In this document: positions 19,510 through 20,440 of the stretch, one piece after another
Layout: every line of letters starts with the position of its first letter
Numbering within the stretch: position 1 is the stretch's first letter
Source of the DNA: Lobulomyces angularis
Taxonomy: Eukaryota; Chytridiomycota; Chytridiomycetes; Lobulomycetales; Lobulomycetaceae
Length of the DNA stretch: 20,440 nt
Reading direction: 5' to 3'
NCBI GenBank assembly: GCA_027604685.1
Contig: JADHYX010000365.1
Location: 1,675 to 22,114, forward strand
The notes under the pieces: generated by a model
Databases searched by the model: none
The model's input: only the letters and a program-made list of their open reading frames with translations
What the model was told of the DNA's origin: nothing
Translations under genes and position numbers: made by a program

Positions 19510-20440
19510 GAAGAAGAAACTACAAAAAAACCTAAAAATATCAAGAAACAAAAAAAAATTAAAAAATTTCAATGAACACTTCCGAAAAATTAAATTATTA
19601 CATTATTTATCATAATCGCTATCAAAGGATTAAATTATTAGTAGTAATTCAATTGCTAGCTTTAAAATGATTAAAAAGTTGATTTTTTATTTCAGAATAA
19701 AAAAAGTTTTTACAGATTATTCAGATTCATCGAAGACTATACTTGATAGATTTAAATGCATTTATTTATCTTGTAAATAATAACAAAGAATCAAACATTT
19801 CTTGTAGAAGTTTATTTTCCGTCATAAAACCCAAAAAATCTCTTTGTCTTAACCTGTAACTTTATAATCACTATTATTTAAATATAAGTAAAGATATTTT
19901 TTTTATCTGAGCGAATGGAATCTTTGTATATTGAAATGAGAGTATTGAATTTATTGGTTAAAAATATTTGATACTTGAGAATAAAAAAATTAGTAAAAAT
20001 ACAAATATTATTTAAGTTCTACAATTAAACTTAAATTATATGTGGATGATAAACTTAAAATTAATATTGAAAACAATTTTTAAATAATTTATTAGACTCA
20101 AAATCAGTTTAAACGTATGGTTTTTATTTGGAAATACGCTATCAAAAGTTATTGTTAATGCAAAAAAAAAAAATGAAACTTTAAAGTCTTACACAAAGAA
20201 CGTTGTAAAAAAATATAATTTTTCCATTTTTTTCCTTTACTCCTTCTTTTTTAATTACAAAATGGATACTTATTCATTTCAAATGCTTTACTTCATTTTA
20301 AGGTGTCAATTTCAACAATTTTGTTTATTCTTTTCAATTTTTCTTCTTAATTCTACTTCATTGTTTACTTTTTTTTTATATTAATACTTAAATTGAGTTT
20401 AGTGTTGATTAGTGCTGTATGGAGTTAAAAATAAATTTTT

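Larger units (their letters stand above)
19087..20440. other. AT-rich region without a confident gene
   Basis: It holds a ~35-bp imperfect tandem repeat (19198-19305), an orphan reading frame (19348-19509), and otherwise AT-rich sequence with A/T runs. On the minus strand near 20300-20390, fragments such as NNEVELRRKIEKNKQN could belong to a coiled-coil exon of a gene continuing past the window, but I could not link them into a model. Confidence 0.5.

Noticed and set aside
20220..20440. Plus-strand 41-codon frame (MDTYSFQMLYFILRC...)
   Set aside because: Pyrimidine-rich low-complexity sequence with Phe/Leu bias typical of translated T-runs; no support as a gene.

Overview
This window is nuclear DNA from an AT-rich eukaryote. 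Coding exons are broken by many short (about 23-150 nt, mostly 41-70) GT...AG introns, and long poly-A/poly-T runs fill introns and spacers. No bacterial features are visible. The clearest family evidence is a MAP kinase of the Slt2/Mpk1 (cell-wall-integrity) type with a TEY activation motif. Together with GPI-anchored and single-pass surface proteins, it suggests an early-diverging fungus or near relative (for example the Rozella/aphelid/chytrid grade). That placement is inference.

Layout: (1) 34-~825, minus: small GPI-anchored secreted protein, start unresolved. (2) 1370-3699, minus: 686-aa serine-rich coiled-coil protein of unknown function. (3) 3773-3974, plus: decayed coding remnant. (4) 4261-5668, minus: 351-aa single-pass membrane protein with a Cys-rich ectodomain. 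(5) 6405-8099, plus: L-2-hydroxyglutarate dehydrogenase-like FAD oxidoreductase in 8 exons, divergent from (4). (6) 8325-14298, minus: a very large (1857 aa) mostly disordered protein with 57-aa tandem repeats. It ends in a PH-like plus sphingosine-kinase-like module that has lost its catalytic residues. (7) 14588-16301, minus: the Slt2-like MAPK in 10 exons. (8) 16680-17600, minus: 215-aa two-helix membrane protein resembling the TMEM70/TMEM186 group of mitochondrial proteins, with an 11-nt micro-exon. (9) 17700-19086, plus: degenerate hAT-superfamily transposase. (10) 19087-20440: non-coding or undecided, with a short tandem repeat and one orphan reading frame.

Exon models were built by hand from splice signals and frame. 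Genes 2 and 4-8 close in frame from ATG to stop with no internal stop, which is good support. Gene 1 closes in frame from its signal peptide to its stop, but its ATG is uncertain. Functionally, a cell-wall MAPK lies within 16 kb of two predicted cell-surface proteins and of a phosphosite-rich repeat protein with a lipid-kinase-derived tail. Co-location is seen; functional linkage is speculation. The most unusual object is the repeat protein fused to a dead, truncated sphingosine-kinase-like domain.
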